A DNA stretch of 64,000 nt, taken from NCBI RefSeq assembly GCF_000235565.1, contig NC_017527.1, forward strand, positions 2,108,001 through 2,172,000. The letters are read 5' to 3'. The stretch's first letter is position 1. Every line of letters begins with the position of its first letter. The stretch comes from Methanothrix harundinacea 6Ac (GTDB lineage: Archaea > Halobacteriota > Methanosarcinia > Methanotrichales > Methanotrichaceae). A model generated the notes under the pieces. That model saw only the letters and a program-made list of their open reading frames with translations. It was not told the origin of the DNA and did not search any database. The translations under genes and the position numbers were made by a program. Shown here piece after piece: positions 27,285-37,239 of this stretch.

Positions 27285-28172
27285 ATGAAGAAACTATTAC
27301 TGTTATTGGCCCTGGTCGCCGTAGCCTTCTCCGGCTGCGTCGAGGAGACGCCGAGCGCGGAGGAGCTTAAGGCGATGATGATCGAGTCGGTAGGGAAGGT
27401 CGAGACCGCCGCCTTCGCCGTGGATGCGGATCAGAAGATAAAGCTCGTCAACCTCCAGGAGACGAACAGATCCCTGAGGACGATCAACTTCGAGACGAGG
27501 TCCGAGGGGGAGGGGGTGATGAACGTATCGGCCCGGCGGCTGAAGATGGCGATGACCACCACCACCAGCACCGATGAACTCGGAGAGGTCGTCTCGGAGA
27601 TGGAGATGTACATGGAGAACGACACCATCTACACCAAGATCGACGGCAACTGGACGAGGATGCCAGGGATGCCGCCGGAGATGTGGGACCAGCAGAACCA
27701 GGTGAAGACCCAGGCGGAACTCCTCAACGCCTCCGAGATCGAGTTCATCGGCTCAGAGAAGGTCGGCGGGATCGATGCCTACAAGGTGAGAGTGGTGCCG
27801 GATATGGAGACCTTCACCCAGATCCTGAGCCAGCAGGTCGGATCCCTCCCGATCTACGCCATGAACCTCACCGACATCTTCGAGGAGAGCGAGATGGAGT
27901 GGACGACCTGGATCTCCAAGGACTCCGCCCTCCCCCTGAAGAGCGATGTTTCCCTGGACATGACGATCACCTCTGATATGATGAACCTCCCCGGCGGGGA
28001 GAGCCCGGAGATCGAGATGGAGGTCGAGTCCGAATCGACGGTGACCTACTCCCGGTACAACGAGCCGATCGTCATTGAGGTGCCCGAGGAGGCCCTCGCC
28101 GCCCCCTCCTGGCTCGACCTTCTGATGGCTATGATGATCCCCCAGCCCTCGGAAGGGGCGATCCCGGAGTAG
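27285..28172 (+). CDS. Surface lipoprotein, LppX/LolA-like fold suspected
   Basis: 295 residues. Signal peptide with lipobox FSGC (cysteine at 18), then a mature domain rich in methionine, glutamate and threonine, made of strands such as MEMYMENDTIYTKIDGNW. This pattern is common among archaeal lipoproteins of the DUF6612/LppX-like type, presumed to bind hydrophobic ligands. Function not known. It is monocistronic, with CCGGAGAGAGG ahead of the ATG, and ends convergently with the debranching-enzyme gene. Confidence 0.72.
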   Translation: MKKLLLLLALVAVAFSGCVEETPSAEELKAMMIESVGKVETAAFAVDADQKIKLVNLQETNRSLRTINFETRSEGEGVMNVSARRLKMAMTTTTSTDELGEVVSEMEMYMENDTIYTKIDGNWTRMPGMPPEMWDQQNQVKTQAELLNASEIEFIGSEKVGGIDAYKVRVVPDMETFTQILSQQVGSLPIYAMNLTDIFEESEMEWTTWISKDSALPLKSDVSLDMTITSDMMNLPGGESPEIEMEVESESTVTYSRYNEPIVIEVPEEALAAPSWLDLLMAMMIPQPSEGAIPE

Positions 28173-28190
28173 ATGTATCAGGGCGGGCCG

Positions 28191-28211
28191 CCCCGCCCCC
28201 CTCCGGCGGGG
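28191..28211. terminator. Bidirectional hairpin between lipoprotein and debranching-enzyme genes
   Basis: CCCCGCC, seven-base loop, GGCGGGG in the 75-base gap between convergent genes. Extra pairing (GGC...GCC) continues outside. Confidence 0.45.
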
Positions 28212-28247
28212 CCTGAACGGCGGTCCGGGAAGAGGAGGGGGCAGGGG

Positions 28248-30176
28248 TCAGACCTTCGGACCCCTCGCCCCGCCCAGAACCGCCTCGTTCCACGCCCTCA
28301 TCACCTCGCCGACGGACCAGGCCTGGGTGATGCAGCCTCCGGGCCGGTGGGGCCCGTCGCCGTCGAAGACCTCGCAGATCGTCCCGACGCCGATCTGCCC
28401 CTCCAGGTCGATGAGGGGCCGGAGAAGCTCCCCGGCCGCCTCCCTCTCCTTCTTCGTATTGCCGCCCGCCCGGAGGCGGGCGGTGATGTAAGGCCCCATC
28501 AGCCAGGGCCAGACCGTCCCCTGGTGGTAGGCCCGATCCCTCTCGGCGGGGCCGCCCTCGTACCGCCCCAGGTAGGCCGGATCCCTCGGCGATAGGGTCC
28601 GCAGGCCGTAGGGGGTGAGGAGCTCCTCCGTCGCCGTCTCGACGACGCCCCGGACCATGGAGGCGTCGAGGGGGGTGAAGGGGAGGGAGGCGGCTATCAC
28701 CTGGTTTGGCCTGATGGCGGGGTCGATCCCGTCGATCAGGTCGTATAGACAGCCCTCCTCCGGGTTCCAGAACTTCGAGTAGCTCTCGCCGACCCGCTCC
28801 GCCAGATCGGGGTAGACCACCTCCTCCGCCACCTCGTCGCCGAGCCTCTCGGTGAAGAGCTCCATCACCTTCAGACCGTTGTACCAGAGGGCGTTGATCT
28901 CACAGGCCTTCCCCGCCCGGGGGGTGACGAACTCCTCCCCCACCTTCGCGTCCATCCAGGTGAGGCCGGGCTTGGAGGCGATGAGGCCGTCCCCGTCGGA
29001 GTAAGATCCTGGGGTCTCCCCGGCGTAACGGCGGCAGATCGCCCGGAGGGTGGGGAGGAGCTGGCGAACCAGTTCCAGGTCCCCCGAGTAAGACCAGTAC
29101 TTGTATACAGCCCAGAAGAACCAGAGGGCTGCGTCGATGGTGTTGTACCCCTCGGCCCCGAAGTCGTTGGGGAGGAGGCCGTCCTTCATCGCCCCGGCGA
29201 AGGTGGCGAGGACCGTCCCGGCGTCCTCGAACCTCCCGGTGGTGAGGAGGAGGCCGGGGAGGGCGATCATGGCGTCCCTCCCCCAGTCGTTGAACCAGGG
29301 GTACCCGGCTATGATGCTCTTGCCGTCGCCCCTCCGGACGAGGAACTGGTCGGCGCCGGCGGCGAGGACGCCTGACCGCGGATCTCCGCCCGCCGCAAGG
29401 AGCCTGTTGACCCTATCCTCCTCCCGGACCAGAAGGGCCCCGGCCCCCGCCGGGGAGCTCCGGTGGAGGGAGGCGATGATGCTGAAGGAGAGGCGGCCGT
29501 CGACCTCCGCCTCGAACCTCCCGGGGGAGAAGGCGTCCTCCCGCCACTGTAGCCCCCTCCGCCTCTCGACCTCGTACTCCAGGCTGTGGTACCAGAGATC
29601 CTCCCGGAGGTAGCGGGCCCCGTCGGATACTATGGAGAAGTCGCAATCCGACCGGAGGCGGACGCCCCCACCGGGCCCCTCGACCGAGAGGCGCGACTGG
29701 TCCATGGGAGGGGCGCCGGAGGCGACGTGGAAGGAGCGGCAGCTGACGAGGGGGACAGCCCTGAAGAGGCCGACCCCCTCGATATCGTATCTGATGACGG
29801 TGGTGTTCTCGCCGTAGACCATGAAGACCCTCTTTTCTACTTCCATCCCCTCGGTCCGATAGAGGAAGGTCGGGACCGGATACCTCCGGAACTCCTGGAG
29901 GTGGCGGAAGCCCTGGGGGTATATCGTCCCGGGGTACTGGTGGCAGGCTAGGTGGCAGCTGACCCCGTCGGCGATCAGCTCCTCGTCTATGGAGGAGAGG
30001 AGGAGGGTCCTTCCGGTCGGGGGGGTCAGGGCCGCCACCAGGAGGCCGTGGTAGGATCGGGTGTTCGCCGCGATGACCGTCGAGGAGGCGTACCCTCCGA
30101 GGCCGTTGGTGACGAGCCACTCCCGCTCCGAGCCCTCCTGATAGCTCTTCGGTCTGATAGAGAGGTCGAAGCTCAT
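28248..30176 (-). CDS. Archaeal glycogen-debranching enzyme (amylo-alpha-1,6-glucosidase)
   Basis: 642 residues. An N-terminal GDE_N beta-sandwich domain (EWLVTNGLGGYASSTVIAANTR at the start, shown by NGLGGYASS) precedes an (alpha/alpha)6 catalytic domain with YPWFNDWGRDAMIALPGLLL and QGTVWPWLMGPYI. It removes alpha-1,6 branch points of glycogen-type polysaccharide. It overlaps the upstream GH57 gene by four bases, so the two are one operon: endo-hydrolysis and debranching of the same polymer. Confidence 0.93.
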   Translation of the reverse strand: MSFDLSIRPKSYQEGSEREWLVTNGLGGYASSTVIAANTRSYHGLLVAALTPPTGRTLLLSSIDEELIADGVSCHLACHQYPGTIYPQGFRHLQEFRRYPVPTFLYRTEGMEVEKRVFMVYGENTTVIRYDIEGVGLFRAVPLVSCRSFHVASGAPPMDQSRLSVEGPGGGVRLRSDCDFSIVSDGARYLREDLWYHSLEYEVERRRGLQWREDAFSPGRFEAEVDGRLSFSIIASLHRSSPAGAGALLVREEDRVNRLLAAGGDPRSGVLAAGADQFLVRRGDGKSIIAGYPWFNDWGRDAMIALPGLLLTTGRFEDAGTVLATFAGAMKDGLLPNDFGAEGYNTIDAALWFFWAVYKYWSYSGDLELVRQLLPTLRAICRRYAGETPGSYSDGDGLIASKPGLTWMDAKVGEEFVTPRAGKACEINALWYNGLKVMELFTERLGDEVAEEVVYPDLAERVGESYSKFWNPEEGCLYDLIDGIDPAIRPNQVIAASLPFTPLDASMVRGVVETATEELLTPYGLRTLSPRDPAYLGRYEGGPAERDRAYHQGTVWPWLMGPYITARLRAGGNTKKEREAAGELLRPLIDLEGQIGVGTICEVFDGDGPHRPGGCITQAWSVGEVMRAWNEAVLGGARGPKV

Positions 30177-31789
30177 CTCCTCTTCCTCCCGCTCCGGTCG
30201 ATCGGCTCCATCGCCCCGCCGCCCCCAGAAGCCCCGGGGCGGCCGCCGGGGGAGCTCTCCACCATCCTACCCTCCTCCGGGCGAGCGAGGCCGCCCTCCA
30301 CCCGGAGGGGGCCGGCCCCCCTGACCGCCTCCGCCGCCGCCTCCAGGAGGGCGGCCCGGAGGGGGTCGCCCCGGAGGCCTTCGGCCCGCTCGAGCCCCTC
30401 GGCTAGGGCGGGGTCGGCGAGGCTCTCCCGGGCCCAGGCGGAGAGGTCCCCCCGCCTCGCGTGGTACTCTAGGGCCTCTCTTTCCACCCGCTCGAAGGCC
30501 TCGGCGAGCCCCCTCGGCCCCCAGACGACGTCGCCGGTGAACTGGTCGATCCCGGTCGAGAAGAGGAAGGGGTCGTCAGCGGCGGAGGCCCACGACTTCA
30601 CCCGGTGGTGGAGGTCGGCGAGGACGGCGAAGAAGGTGACGGCGGCGTCATAGGGGTTGCCGTAGGGGCTGAAGTAGTTGTGGACCTCCCCGGGGGCGCC
30701 GCCGTGGGTGAAGGCGTAGTAGAGGTGGTCGGAGATGCCGAGGGTCCTCCAGATCTCCAGAAGCCGCCGGTCCCCGCTCTCCTTTATCGGCCCCTCAAGC
30801 CTCCGGTGGTAGGAGTAGCAGGCCCACTGGAGGGCGTTTCCGAGCCAGCAGCTGGTGTCCCTCTCGATGTCCGCCCAGGAGGTGGTCCTGGGGACGGAGA
30901 GGGTCTGGAGGGGGGGGTGGTCCCGGACGACGTCGCTGGGGGTCGCAAACCGGAGGTGATCCCACCGGAGGATCTTCCTTGGAAGGTGCCTGAGAAACTC
31001 GAAGATCCCGGTGTCCGCCCACTGGTGCTCTCCGAAGGTCTCGTAGTCGCAGAAGATGTTGACGCAGTCGCCGACCTTCGCCGCGATCCAGGAGGCGTAC
31101 TTCTCGGCGGTGAGGGGGTACTCCTTCCACCACCGGGCGGAGAACCGAAAACCCATGTCGTCGGTGATCTGATAGTCCCGTAAGAGAAGCGAGATCCGGT
31201 CGCACCCCTCAGGCCGATAGACCCAGTTGGGATGGGCGACGATCCCCTCGGCGAAGATCCCGGCGTAGCCCATCCCCTCGACGATCTTCGCGATCCGGTC
31301 GTCGTATAGCAGCTCCGTATTCTCGAAGATCCGGGGCCTGGTGCCGAAGGCGTCCCAGACCCGCTCCCGGTGCATCCTCACCTGCTCGGCAAACTCTCTG
31401 CCGTCCTCATAGAGGCTCGCGAGGGAGTGGTGGTAGGTCTGCTCTAAAACCTCCACCATCCCCGTATCGACGAGCCTTGCGAAGGAGTCGAGGACCTCGG
31501 GGTTGTACCTCTCGGCCTGGTCGAGGAAGACCCCCGAGAAGCTGTAGGCGGCCTTGAAGGGCCGCTCGGAGTCCCGGTGCCTCTCGATCTCCTCGAGGAT
31601 CACCTGGTTTGCCGGAAGGTAGCACTTCTCGGCGACCCGGTCGAATATCCGCCGGTTCTCCGGATCGTCGAAGTAGAAGTCGGATAGCAGGTCTCGCTCG
31701 ATCCTCCTCATGGGCGATCCGGACCAGAAGAAGTCCCTCCGGAGCCTCAGGGGCTGGTGGACCTCAAAGCAGAGGCAGACGTCGGTCAT
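30173..31789 (-). CDS. GH57 family alpha-amylase/glucanotransferase
   Basis: 538 residues. Starts with the family's first motif (CLCFEVHQPLRL); the catalytic nucleophile region is NIFCDYETFGEHQW, and the upstream GYAGIFAEGI and AYSFSGVFLDQ stretches fit GH57. It probably hydrolyses or rearranges alpha-1,4-glucan inside the cell since no signal peptide is present. The last 25 residues are glycine/proline/arginine-rich and look non-conserved. TATA-like AATATATGATC (about 31868-31878, minus strand) precedes it. Whether it acts as amylase, transferase or branching enzyme cannot be read from the sequence. Confidence 0.88.
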   Translation of the reverse strand: MTDVCLCFEVHQPLRLRRDFFWSGSPMRRIERDLLSDFYFDDPENRRIFDRVAEKCYLPANQVILEEIERHRDSERPFKAAYSFSGVFLDQAERYNPEVLDSFARLVDTGMVEVLEQTYHHSLASLYEDGREFAEQVRMHRERVWDAFGTRPRIFENTELLYDDRIAKIVEGMGYAGIFAEGIVAHPNWVYRPEGCDRISLLLRDYQITDDMGFRFSARWWKEYPLTAEKYASWIAAKVGDCVNIFCDYETFGEHQWADTGIFEFLRHLPRKILRWDHLRFATPSDVVRDHPPLQTLSVPRTTSWADIERDTSCWLGNALQWACYSYHRRLEGPIKESGDRRLLEIWRTLGISDHLYYAFTHGGAPGEVHNYFSPYGNPYDAAVTFFAVLADLHHRVKSWASAADDPFLFSTGIDQFTGDVVWGPRGLAEAFERVEREALEYHARRGDLSAWARESLADPALAEGLERAEGLRGDPLRAALLEAAAEAVRGAGPLRVEGGLARPEEGRMVESSPGGRPGASGGGGAMEPIDRSGRKRR

Positions 31790-32007
31790 GAGGCCTCACC
31801 GGTACCGGCAGCGTCTTCGTCGGCATCTAGAAAACCTGAGCGGGACGTGAGGGGCGGGATCGATGACATGATCATATATTGGCCATCAAGTTCAATAAAT
31901 ATTTGTTCGACGAGCCTCGGATAAATGCCGGCTCGGAAGGAGGCCTTCAATCGGCGGAATATTCAAGGTGGATGATGGACATCAAAAATTGCGAGGTAAT
32001 CGATTCC

Positions 32008-33303
32008 ATGAACTCAAAGTACAGAATAAGACGGGCCGAGTCTCCCGACGACGCCGGAAAGCTCCGCCATCATTTCGACAGAATCTTTCTTCCCGAGGAG
32101 GTGGGAGAGTTCGCCGAGACGGTATTCTCCCACCTTCCGGGGATGAAGAACGAACGCTGGTTCATCGCCGTCGAAGAGGAGACGGGAGAGATCGCCTCGG
32201 CCTTCGCCCTCATCCCCTGGACCTGGGAGATGGCGGGAATAAGGCTCAAAGTCGCCGAGATGGGGATCGTCGGAACGGGAGAGGGACACCGGAACAGGGG
32301 CCTCATGAGGCTCCTGTACCGGGAGTTCGAGGCGACCCTCGCTGAGGAGGGGTTCGACCTCGCCGTCGTCCAGGGGATACCGGGATTTTATCGCCGCTTC
32401 GGATATTATTACTCGATCCCCCTGGAGCCCCACATCGACATCCCCCTCCATCTCGTCCCCTATTCGACCGGCGAAGGAGACGAAGACGGCGGAGCCTACG
32501 ACTTCCGGCTTGCCGAGGAGGGCGACATACCCTTCCTCCTGGGGGAGGACGAAGGGTATCGAAGATCGAACTTCATCTCCGTCTTCAGGGACGGAGCCCA
32601 CTGGAAGTATCTTCTGACCTACAGCCCGAAGATCGCTTGCGGCTCGGAGTTCTGGATCATGGAAGGGCGAGAGAGGGAAGAGAGATGCTACTTTCGGATC
32701 TCCCGGCAGGGCTTCGGAGCGGGGCTCATCGTGAGCGAGGTCAGCGAGGGGATATCCGACGACGCCCTGACGAACCTTTTCGCCTTCTGCAAGAAGATGT
32801 GCGCAGAGCGAAATAAGCCGTACATCCGGCTGAACCTCGCCGTGGAGTCGACCGCAGCGAAGACCGCCATCTCCTTCGGGGCGTCGGTGGGGAGGCCCTA
32901 CGCCTGGCAGATAAAGATCCCGGATCGGGGAAGGTTCCTCGGAAAAATCGCCCCCGTCCTGGAGGCGCGGCTGAAGAAGAGCAGCCTTGCGGGCTTCACC
33001 GGGACCTTGCGCCTCGACCTTTATTGCGAACAGATCGATCTCTGCTGGTCTGAAGGGAGGCTCGAATCCGTCACCTCGGGGAGGGGAGGAGAATGCGAGA
33101 AGGCCTTCTTCATTCCAGAAGACCTCTTCGCTCCGCTGGTCCTCGGCCATCGGACCTGGCGAGAGCTCCAGGACATCCGGCCCGACCTCTTCCCGGCGAT
33201 GATGTACGTAGGACCGGGGGTGGATTCGGCCTCGGATAAGACCGTTCGCCTCATCGACGCCCTCTTCCCGGCCGAGAGGTCGTGGGTCTATGAGCAGTAC
33301 TGA
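32008..33303 (+). CDS. GNAT acetyltransferase with SCP2-like C-terminal domain (Eis-like)
   Basis: About 431 residues from the ATG at 32008, which has GAGGTAATC just upstream. An N-terminal GNAT domain (YRIRRAESPDDAGKLRHHF; acetyl-CoA loop GIVGTGEGHRNRGLMRLLY) is followed by a second acetyltransferase-like domain and a C-terminal sterol-carrier-like domain (GFTGTLRLDLYCEQIDL). The architecture is that of Eis-type N-acetyltransferases. Substrate unknown. It is less GC-rich in places than its neighbours and lies between the two arms of the glycogen cluster, reading rightward. Confidence 0.8.
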   Translation: MNSKYRIRRAESPDDAGKLRHHFDRIFLPEEVGEFAETVFSHLPGMKNERWFIAVEEETGEIASAFALIPWTWEMAGIRLKVAEMGIVGTGEGHRNRGLMRLLYREFEATLAEEGFDLAVVQGIPGFYRRFGYYYSIPLEPHIDIPLHLVPYSTGEGDEDGGAYDFRLAEEGDIPFLLGEDEGYRRSNFISVFRDGAHWKYLLTYSPKIACGSEFWIMEGREREERCYFRISRQGFGAGLIVSEVSEGISDDALTNLFAFCKKMCAERNKPYIRLNLAVESTAAKTAISFGASVGRPYAWQIKIPDRGRFLGKIAPVLEARLKKSSLAGFTGTLRLDLYCEQIDLCWSEGRLESVTSGRGGECEKAFFIPEDLFAPLVLGHRTWRELQDIRPDLFPAMMYVGPGVDSASDKTVRLIDALFPAERSWVYEQY

Positions 33304-33417
33304 GCGACCGAGATGAGAAGATCGCCGGCTTAGGGGCCGGTGGAGACGAAAATCTTTCGCCCTTCACCGATAAAAATAATTACTCTCGGTCGAATAAGGA
33401 CTCTCGGAGGGAAAAAA

Positions 33418-34146
33418 GTGGACGAATCATCAAAATCTTACGAGAAGGTCCCTTCGGGGATCCCCGGCTTCGACGACCTGGTGAACGGGGGCTTTCACCG
33501 GAGGACCGTCAACACCGTCACGGGGTCCTCGGGGACGGGCAAGACCGTCTTCGCATCCCAGTTCATCCACGAGGGGATCAAGAACGGCGAGAAGGGGATG
33601 ATCATCATGCCCTCGGAGAGCGCCGAGTACCTGAAGCGGGAGCTCCACTCCTCCTTCCGGTGGGACTTCTGGAAGCTGGAGGAGGAGGGAAAGCTAGTCA
33701 TCGTCGACGTCACCGACCCCGTCCTGAGGCTCCAGAAGAGCATCGAGACCGACCCCGTCGAGTTTCTGATAAATTTTAGAAAGCTTGTCGACAAGAAGGT
33801 CCGGGAGGAGAAGCCCCAGAGGGTCCTCATCGATGACCTGATGGCCTTCTTCACCGCCGTCGAGTCCCCCTTCGTCATGAGGTCCCTCGCCGACGACCTC
33901 TTCGGCGACCTCCGGTCTCTGGGGGTGACGGCAGTGATCACCATAGGCGAGGCCTTCGGGATGACCCAGATCATGGAGTACGGGGCGGACTCCTGCACCA
34001 TCCTCAAGAGGGAGAGGATAGGAAACAACATGGTCCGATCGATCTACATCATGAAGATGAGGGGCTCCAGGATATCGAACAGCATCCGGGTCCTGGACAT
34101 ATCCGACGAGGGGATGGCGGTCTCGACCCTATCGCCCTATCCGTAG
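33418..34146 (+). CDS. KaiC-like RecA-superfamily ATPase
   Basis: 242 residues, one KaiC domain. Walker A is GSSGTGKTVFASQF, Walker B is RVLIDDLMAFF. The GTG at 33418 is the start: GGAGG lies seven bases upstream, and a stop-free extension further up has no start signal. Single-domain archaeal KaiC homologues are thought to be regulatory switches, not clock proteins. It is 23 bases before the GT3 synthase gene and so may be co-transcribed with glycogen synthesis. Confidence 0.85.
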   Translation: MDESSKSYEKVPSGIPGFDDLVNGGFHRRTVNTVTGSSGTGKTVFASQFIHEGIKNGEKGMIIMPSESAEYLKRELHSSFRWDFWKLEEEGKLVIVDVTDPVLRLQKSIETDPVEFLINFRKLVDKKVREEKPQRVLIDDLMAFFTAVESPFVMRSLADDLFGDLRSLGVTAVITIGEAFGMTQIMEYGADSCTILKRERIGNNMVRSIYIMKMRGSRISNSIRVLDISDEGMAVSTLSPYP

Positions 34147-34169
34147 ACGTCAGCGAGGAGGGATTCGTC

Positions 34170-36008
34170 ATGATAAAGCGCTGGATAGTCCTGGCGGGGG
34201 AGGAGGGAGGGCCCGTCTGCAACAAGATGGGCGGGATATGGGACGTCATCGACGCCGAGGCGAGGACCCTGGCGAGGCTCGCCGCCAGGAAGGAGATCGA
34301 GTGCGACCTCAAGATCCTCGTCGCCGGCCCCTACTACCCGACCGCCGGGGCGGACTGGAACAAGGGGAAGGCGAGGGTCACCGACGTCTCGGGGCTCGAC
34401 GCCCTCGATATGAACGACGAGCTCACATCCGCCCTCGACCAGCTCAAGGCCGAGGGGATCGATGTCGTGGCTGCCCAGACGGAGGTGGCTGGCGTCCCCA
34501 TCGGCTACCTCCTCTTCAACACCGCCTACTACGACTCGATCATCAAGACTCTGTACGGGACGAAGATGACCCTCGCGAACGCCATCAAGGCCGAGGCGTG
34601 GCAGCTCTCGAGGCTCGACTCGATGCAGTTTGAACGGGCCCCCTACGGACCGGAGTACACCCACTACCTAGGCCTCTCCTACGCCGTCTCCCAGTTCGTC
34701 CACTACCTCGTATCCCTGGGGGAGGAGAGGGCGAAGAAGTACGGGGACGAGGCGATCTCGGAGTTCGCGAGGTCGGTGATGCCGAAGATGCGGGTATCCC
34801 TCCACTGCCACGAGTTTCCCACCTTCTACGCCCTGGCGCGGCTGAAGTGCCTCGGCGTCCCCGTCCGGACGATGGCCACCCTCCACGCCACGGTGCCGGG
34901 GAGGTCCTCCGGTTACAGGTCCCTGGAGAAGGTGGCGAAGAACGACGGCACCTGGGACCCAAACGTCCCGGTGGGGATGGCAACCCTCGAGTCCCTGGCG
35001 AAGTACGCCGACGTCGTCTCCTTCGTCGGCGACTCGACGATGAGGGAGGCGATGCTCTTTCACAAACTGAACGGGATCGTCATAAGAAACGGGATCGAGC
35101 TGGACGTCAGACGGATCGACTGGGATAAGAAGAACGCCTGCCGGAGGAAGATCCAGAGGTTCCTCTCGGAGGGGCTCCACCGGGTCTACGGCGGGGAGGT
35201 GATCGACCCGGAGGAGATTCTTCCCGTCTTCACCATATCGAGGCTAGAGCTCGAGAACAAGGGCTACCCCCAGCTCCTCGACTCCCTCCTCCTCCAGAAC
35301 CACCTCTTAAGACACCGGAGGATGGACCACAGGTTCGCCGAGAAGATGAGGGTCGTCTGCCTCCTCATCACCTCCCACGGCCCGAAGTCCAAGGAGAAGC
35401 TCCCCGAGGATTTCCCCATCGACCTCCCCGCCGAGGTCCTGGTGGGGGAGGAGATCAGGCTGAACAAGATGATCCGGGACCTAGGGATCGATGCCGGAAA
35501 CCTCGCCGCCGGGAGGAGACAGGTCTCCGCCATCCTCTACCCCCAGTGGGCGGGCCCCGACGACGGCGGGATGAGGATGGGGGTCGACGAGATCATGGCA
35601 GGGTGCGTCGCCGGGATATTCCCCTCCCAGTACGAGCCCTTCCTCCTCACCGGCCTCGAGGCCGGGCGCGAGGGGACCCCCAGCATCGTCAGCCGGGCCT
35701 GCGGCTTCAGCGATGCCCTGAAGAAGGTGGAGCGGCTGGTCACCGGCCTGGGGGGGGTCGTCGTCGTCGACAACATCGAGGCGTCCCTCCAGGAGATGAT
35801 CCTCGACTACGCCCTCGCCCTCGACTACTTCACCTGGACCTACCTCGAAGACCAGGTGAAGTACCGGCTCCTCTGCGAGGAGTCCTTCGCCCTGGCGAAG
35901 CTGATGAACTGGACCGAGCCGGTCCTGGAGTACTACAAGAACCTGATGGTCAGCTCGGAGCTGGACAAGTGCATGCCTCCCGAGATTAGAGGCTTCGACG
36001 TTGGGTGA
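34170..36008 (+). CDS. GT3-family glycogen synthase
   Basis: 612 residues. The eukaryotic-type (GT3) glycogen synthase signature is clear: GPVCNKMGGIWDVI near the N-terminus, SLHCHEFPTFYALARLK, ATLHATVPGRSSGYRS, VIRNGIELDVRRID, and the nucleotide-sugar region FPSQYEPFLLTGLEAG with its glutamates. It would extend alpha-1,4-glucan from UDP- or ADP-glucose. It is followed after four bases by a GT4 synthase-like gene. Confidence 0.87.
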   Translation: MIKRWIVLAGEEGGPVCNKMGGIWDVIDAEARTLARLAARKEIECDLKILVAGPYYPTAGADWNKGKARVTDVSGLDALDMNDELTSALDQLKAEGIDVVAAQTEVAGVPIGYLLFNTAYYDSIIKTLYGTKMTLANAIKAEAWQLSRLDSMQFERAPYGPEYTHYLGLSYAVSQFVHYLVSLGEERAKKYGDEAISEFARSVMPKMRVSLHCHEFPTFYALARLKCLGVPVRTMATLHATVPGRSSGYRSLEKVAKNDGTWDPNVPVGMATLESLAKYADVVSFVGDSTMREAMLFHKLNGIVIRNGIELDVRRIDWDKKNACRRKIQRFLSEGLHRVYGGEVIDPEEILPVFTISRLELENKGYPQLLDSLLLQNHLLRHRRMDHRFAEKMRVVCLLITSHGPKSKEKLPEDFPIDLPAEVLVGEEIRLNKMIRDLGIDAGNLAAGRRQVSAILYPQWAGPDDGGMRMGVDEIMAGCVAGIFPSQYEPFLLTGLEAGREGTPSIVSRACGFSDALKKVERLVTGLGGVVVVDNIEASLQEMILDYALALDYFTWTYLEDQVKYRLLCEESFALAKLMNWTEPVLEYYKNLMVSSELDKCMPPEIRGFDVG

Positions 36009-36012
36009 TTCT

Positions 36013-37239
36013 ATGAAGATAGCTTACTATAGCCTCGAGTTCCCCCCCCGGATCTTCGGGGGGCTCGGCGTCTACGCCGACTCCATATCGAAGGAGCTGG
36101 CATCCCTCGGCCAGGAGATCTCCGTCTTCACCATGGGGGACGGCTCCCTCAAGAGGCGGGAGAAGGCCCGAGGAATATCCGTCTTCCGGGAGACGCCGGC
36201 GCCGATGAGGGACGGCTGGGAGCCCTTCATCTCCGACCGGACCCGCGCCTGGGGGGAGGGGGTGGACTTCCTCTTCGACCTTTTGAGCTACAACCAGCTT
36301 GCCGTCGCCTCCCTGAGGGAGAACGGCCCCTTCGACCTCGCCGTCGCCCACGACTGGCTCGGCCTCCCCGGCGGCCTAGCGGCGAAGAGGGTCCTGGGGG
36401 TCCCCCTCATCTTCCACGTCCACAGCCTGGAGGTGGGGAGGGAGACGGCCCCAAACCCCCAGATCGTCGACCTGGAGCTGAAGGGCGCCGGCCTCGCCGA
36501 CGGGGTGATCACCGTCTCCAAGGCGATGAAGGAGCAGCTCTCCGGCCTCGGGGTCCCGGAGGATAAGATCGAGGTCTCTTACCACGGCGTCGAGCCTGAG
36601 GTCTTCAGCCCCTCGGCGACGAAGAGGAGGAGGATCGAGGAGCTCCAGGAGCGGTACTCCCTAAAGGAGGAGGACGAGGTGATCCTCTTCGTCGGGAGGC
36701 TCGAGCCGGTGAAGGGGGTGATCCCCCTCCTGGAGGCGATGCCGAAGGTCCTCCAGGAGCACCCTCGGGCGAAGCTCCTCGTCGTCGGGAAGGGAACCCT
36801 GGAGGGGAGGGTCAGGTCGATGGCGGAGGCCCTCGGCGGATCGGTGAAGGTCGTCACCGACTTTCTCGACCTGGAGTCGAAGATCCACCACTACGCCCTC
36901 GCCGACCTCTGCGTCTTCCCGAGCCTCTACGAACCCTTCGGGATCGTGGGGGTCGAGGCCGCCGCCATGGAGCGGCCGGCGGTGGTGGGCGCCAGCGGCG
37001 TCTCCGGCCTCCGGGAGATCGTCGACGACCCCTCTGCCGAGAGGCCGACCGGCGTCCACGTAAACCCGAGAGACCCCGGCGACATCGCCTGGGGGATCAA
37101 CCTGGTCCTCGACGACCCCGAGAGGAGGAGGGAGTGGGGGAGGAACGGCAGGGCCAAGTGCCTGAGGATATTCAACTGGCCCAGGGCCGCGAGGGAGACC
37201 CTGGAGATCTACGAGAAGGTGATCTCATCCCGGAGATGA
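36013..37239 (+). CDS. GT4 glycosyltransferase, glycogen-synthase-like
   Basis: 408 residues. N-terminal acceptor-loop glycine pair (PPRIFGGLGVYADSI), hinge and C-terminal Rossmann domain with VGRLEPVKGV and the E-x7-E-type motif FPSLYEPFGIVGVEAAA. Similar archaeal enzymes are annotated as starch/glycogen synthases. The ATG at 36013 has GGTGAT just upstream, the end of the previous gene. Its stop overlaps the galT start (ATGA). Confidence 0.87.
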   Translation: MKIAYYSLEFPPRIFGGLGVYADSISKELASLGQEISVFTMGDGSLKRREKARGISVFRETPAPMRDGWEPFISDRTRAWGEGVDFLFDLLSYNQLAVASLRENGPFDLAVAHDWLGLPGGLAAKRVLGVPLIFHVHSLEVGRETAPNPQIVDLELKGAGLADGVITVSKAMKEQLSGLGVPEDKIEVSYHGVEPEVFSPSATKRRRIEELQERYSLKEEDEVILFVGRLEPVKGVIPLLEAMPKVLQEHPRAKLLVVGKGTLEGRVRSMAEALGGSVKVVTDFLDLESKIHHYALADLCVFPSLYEPFGIVGVEAAAMERPAVVGASGVSGLREIVDDPSAERPTGVHVNPRDPGDIAWGINLVLDDPERRREWGRNGRAKCLRIFNWPRAARETLEIYEKVISSRR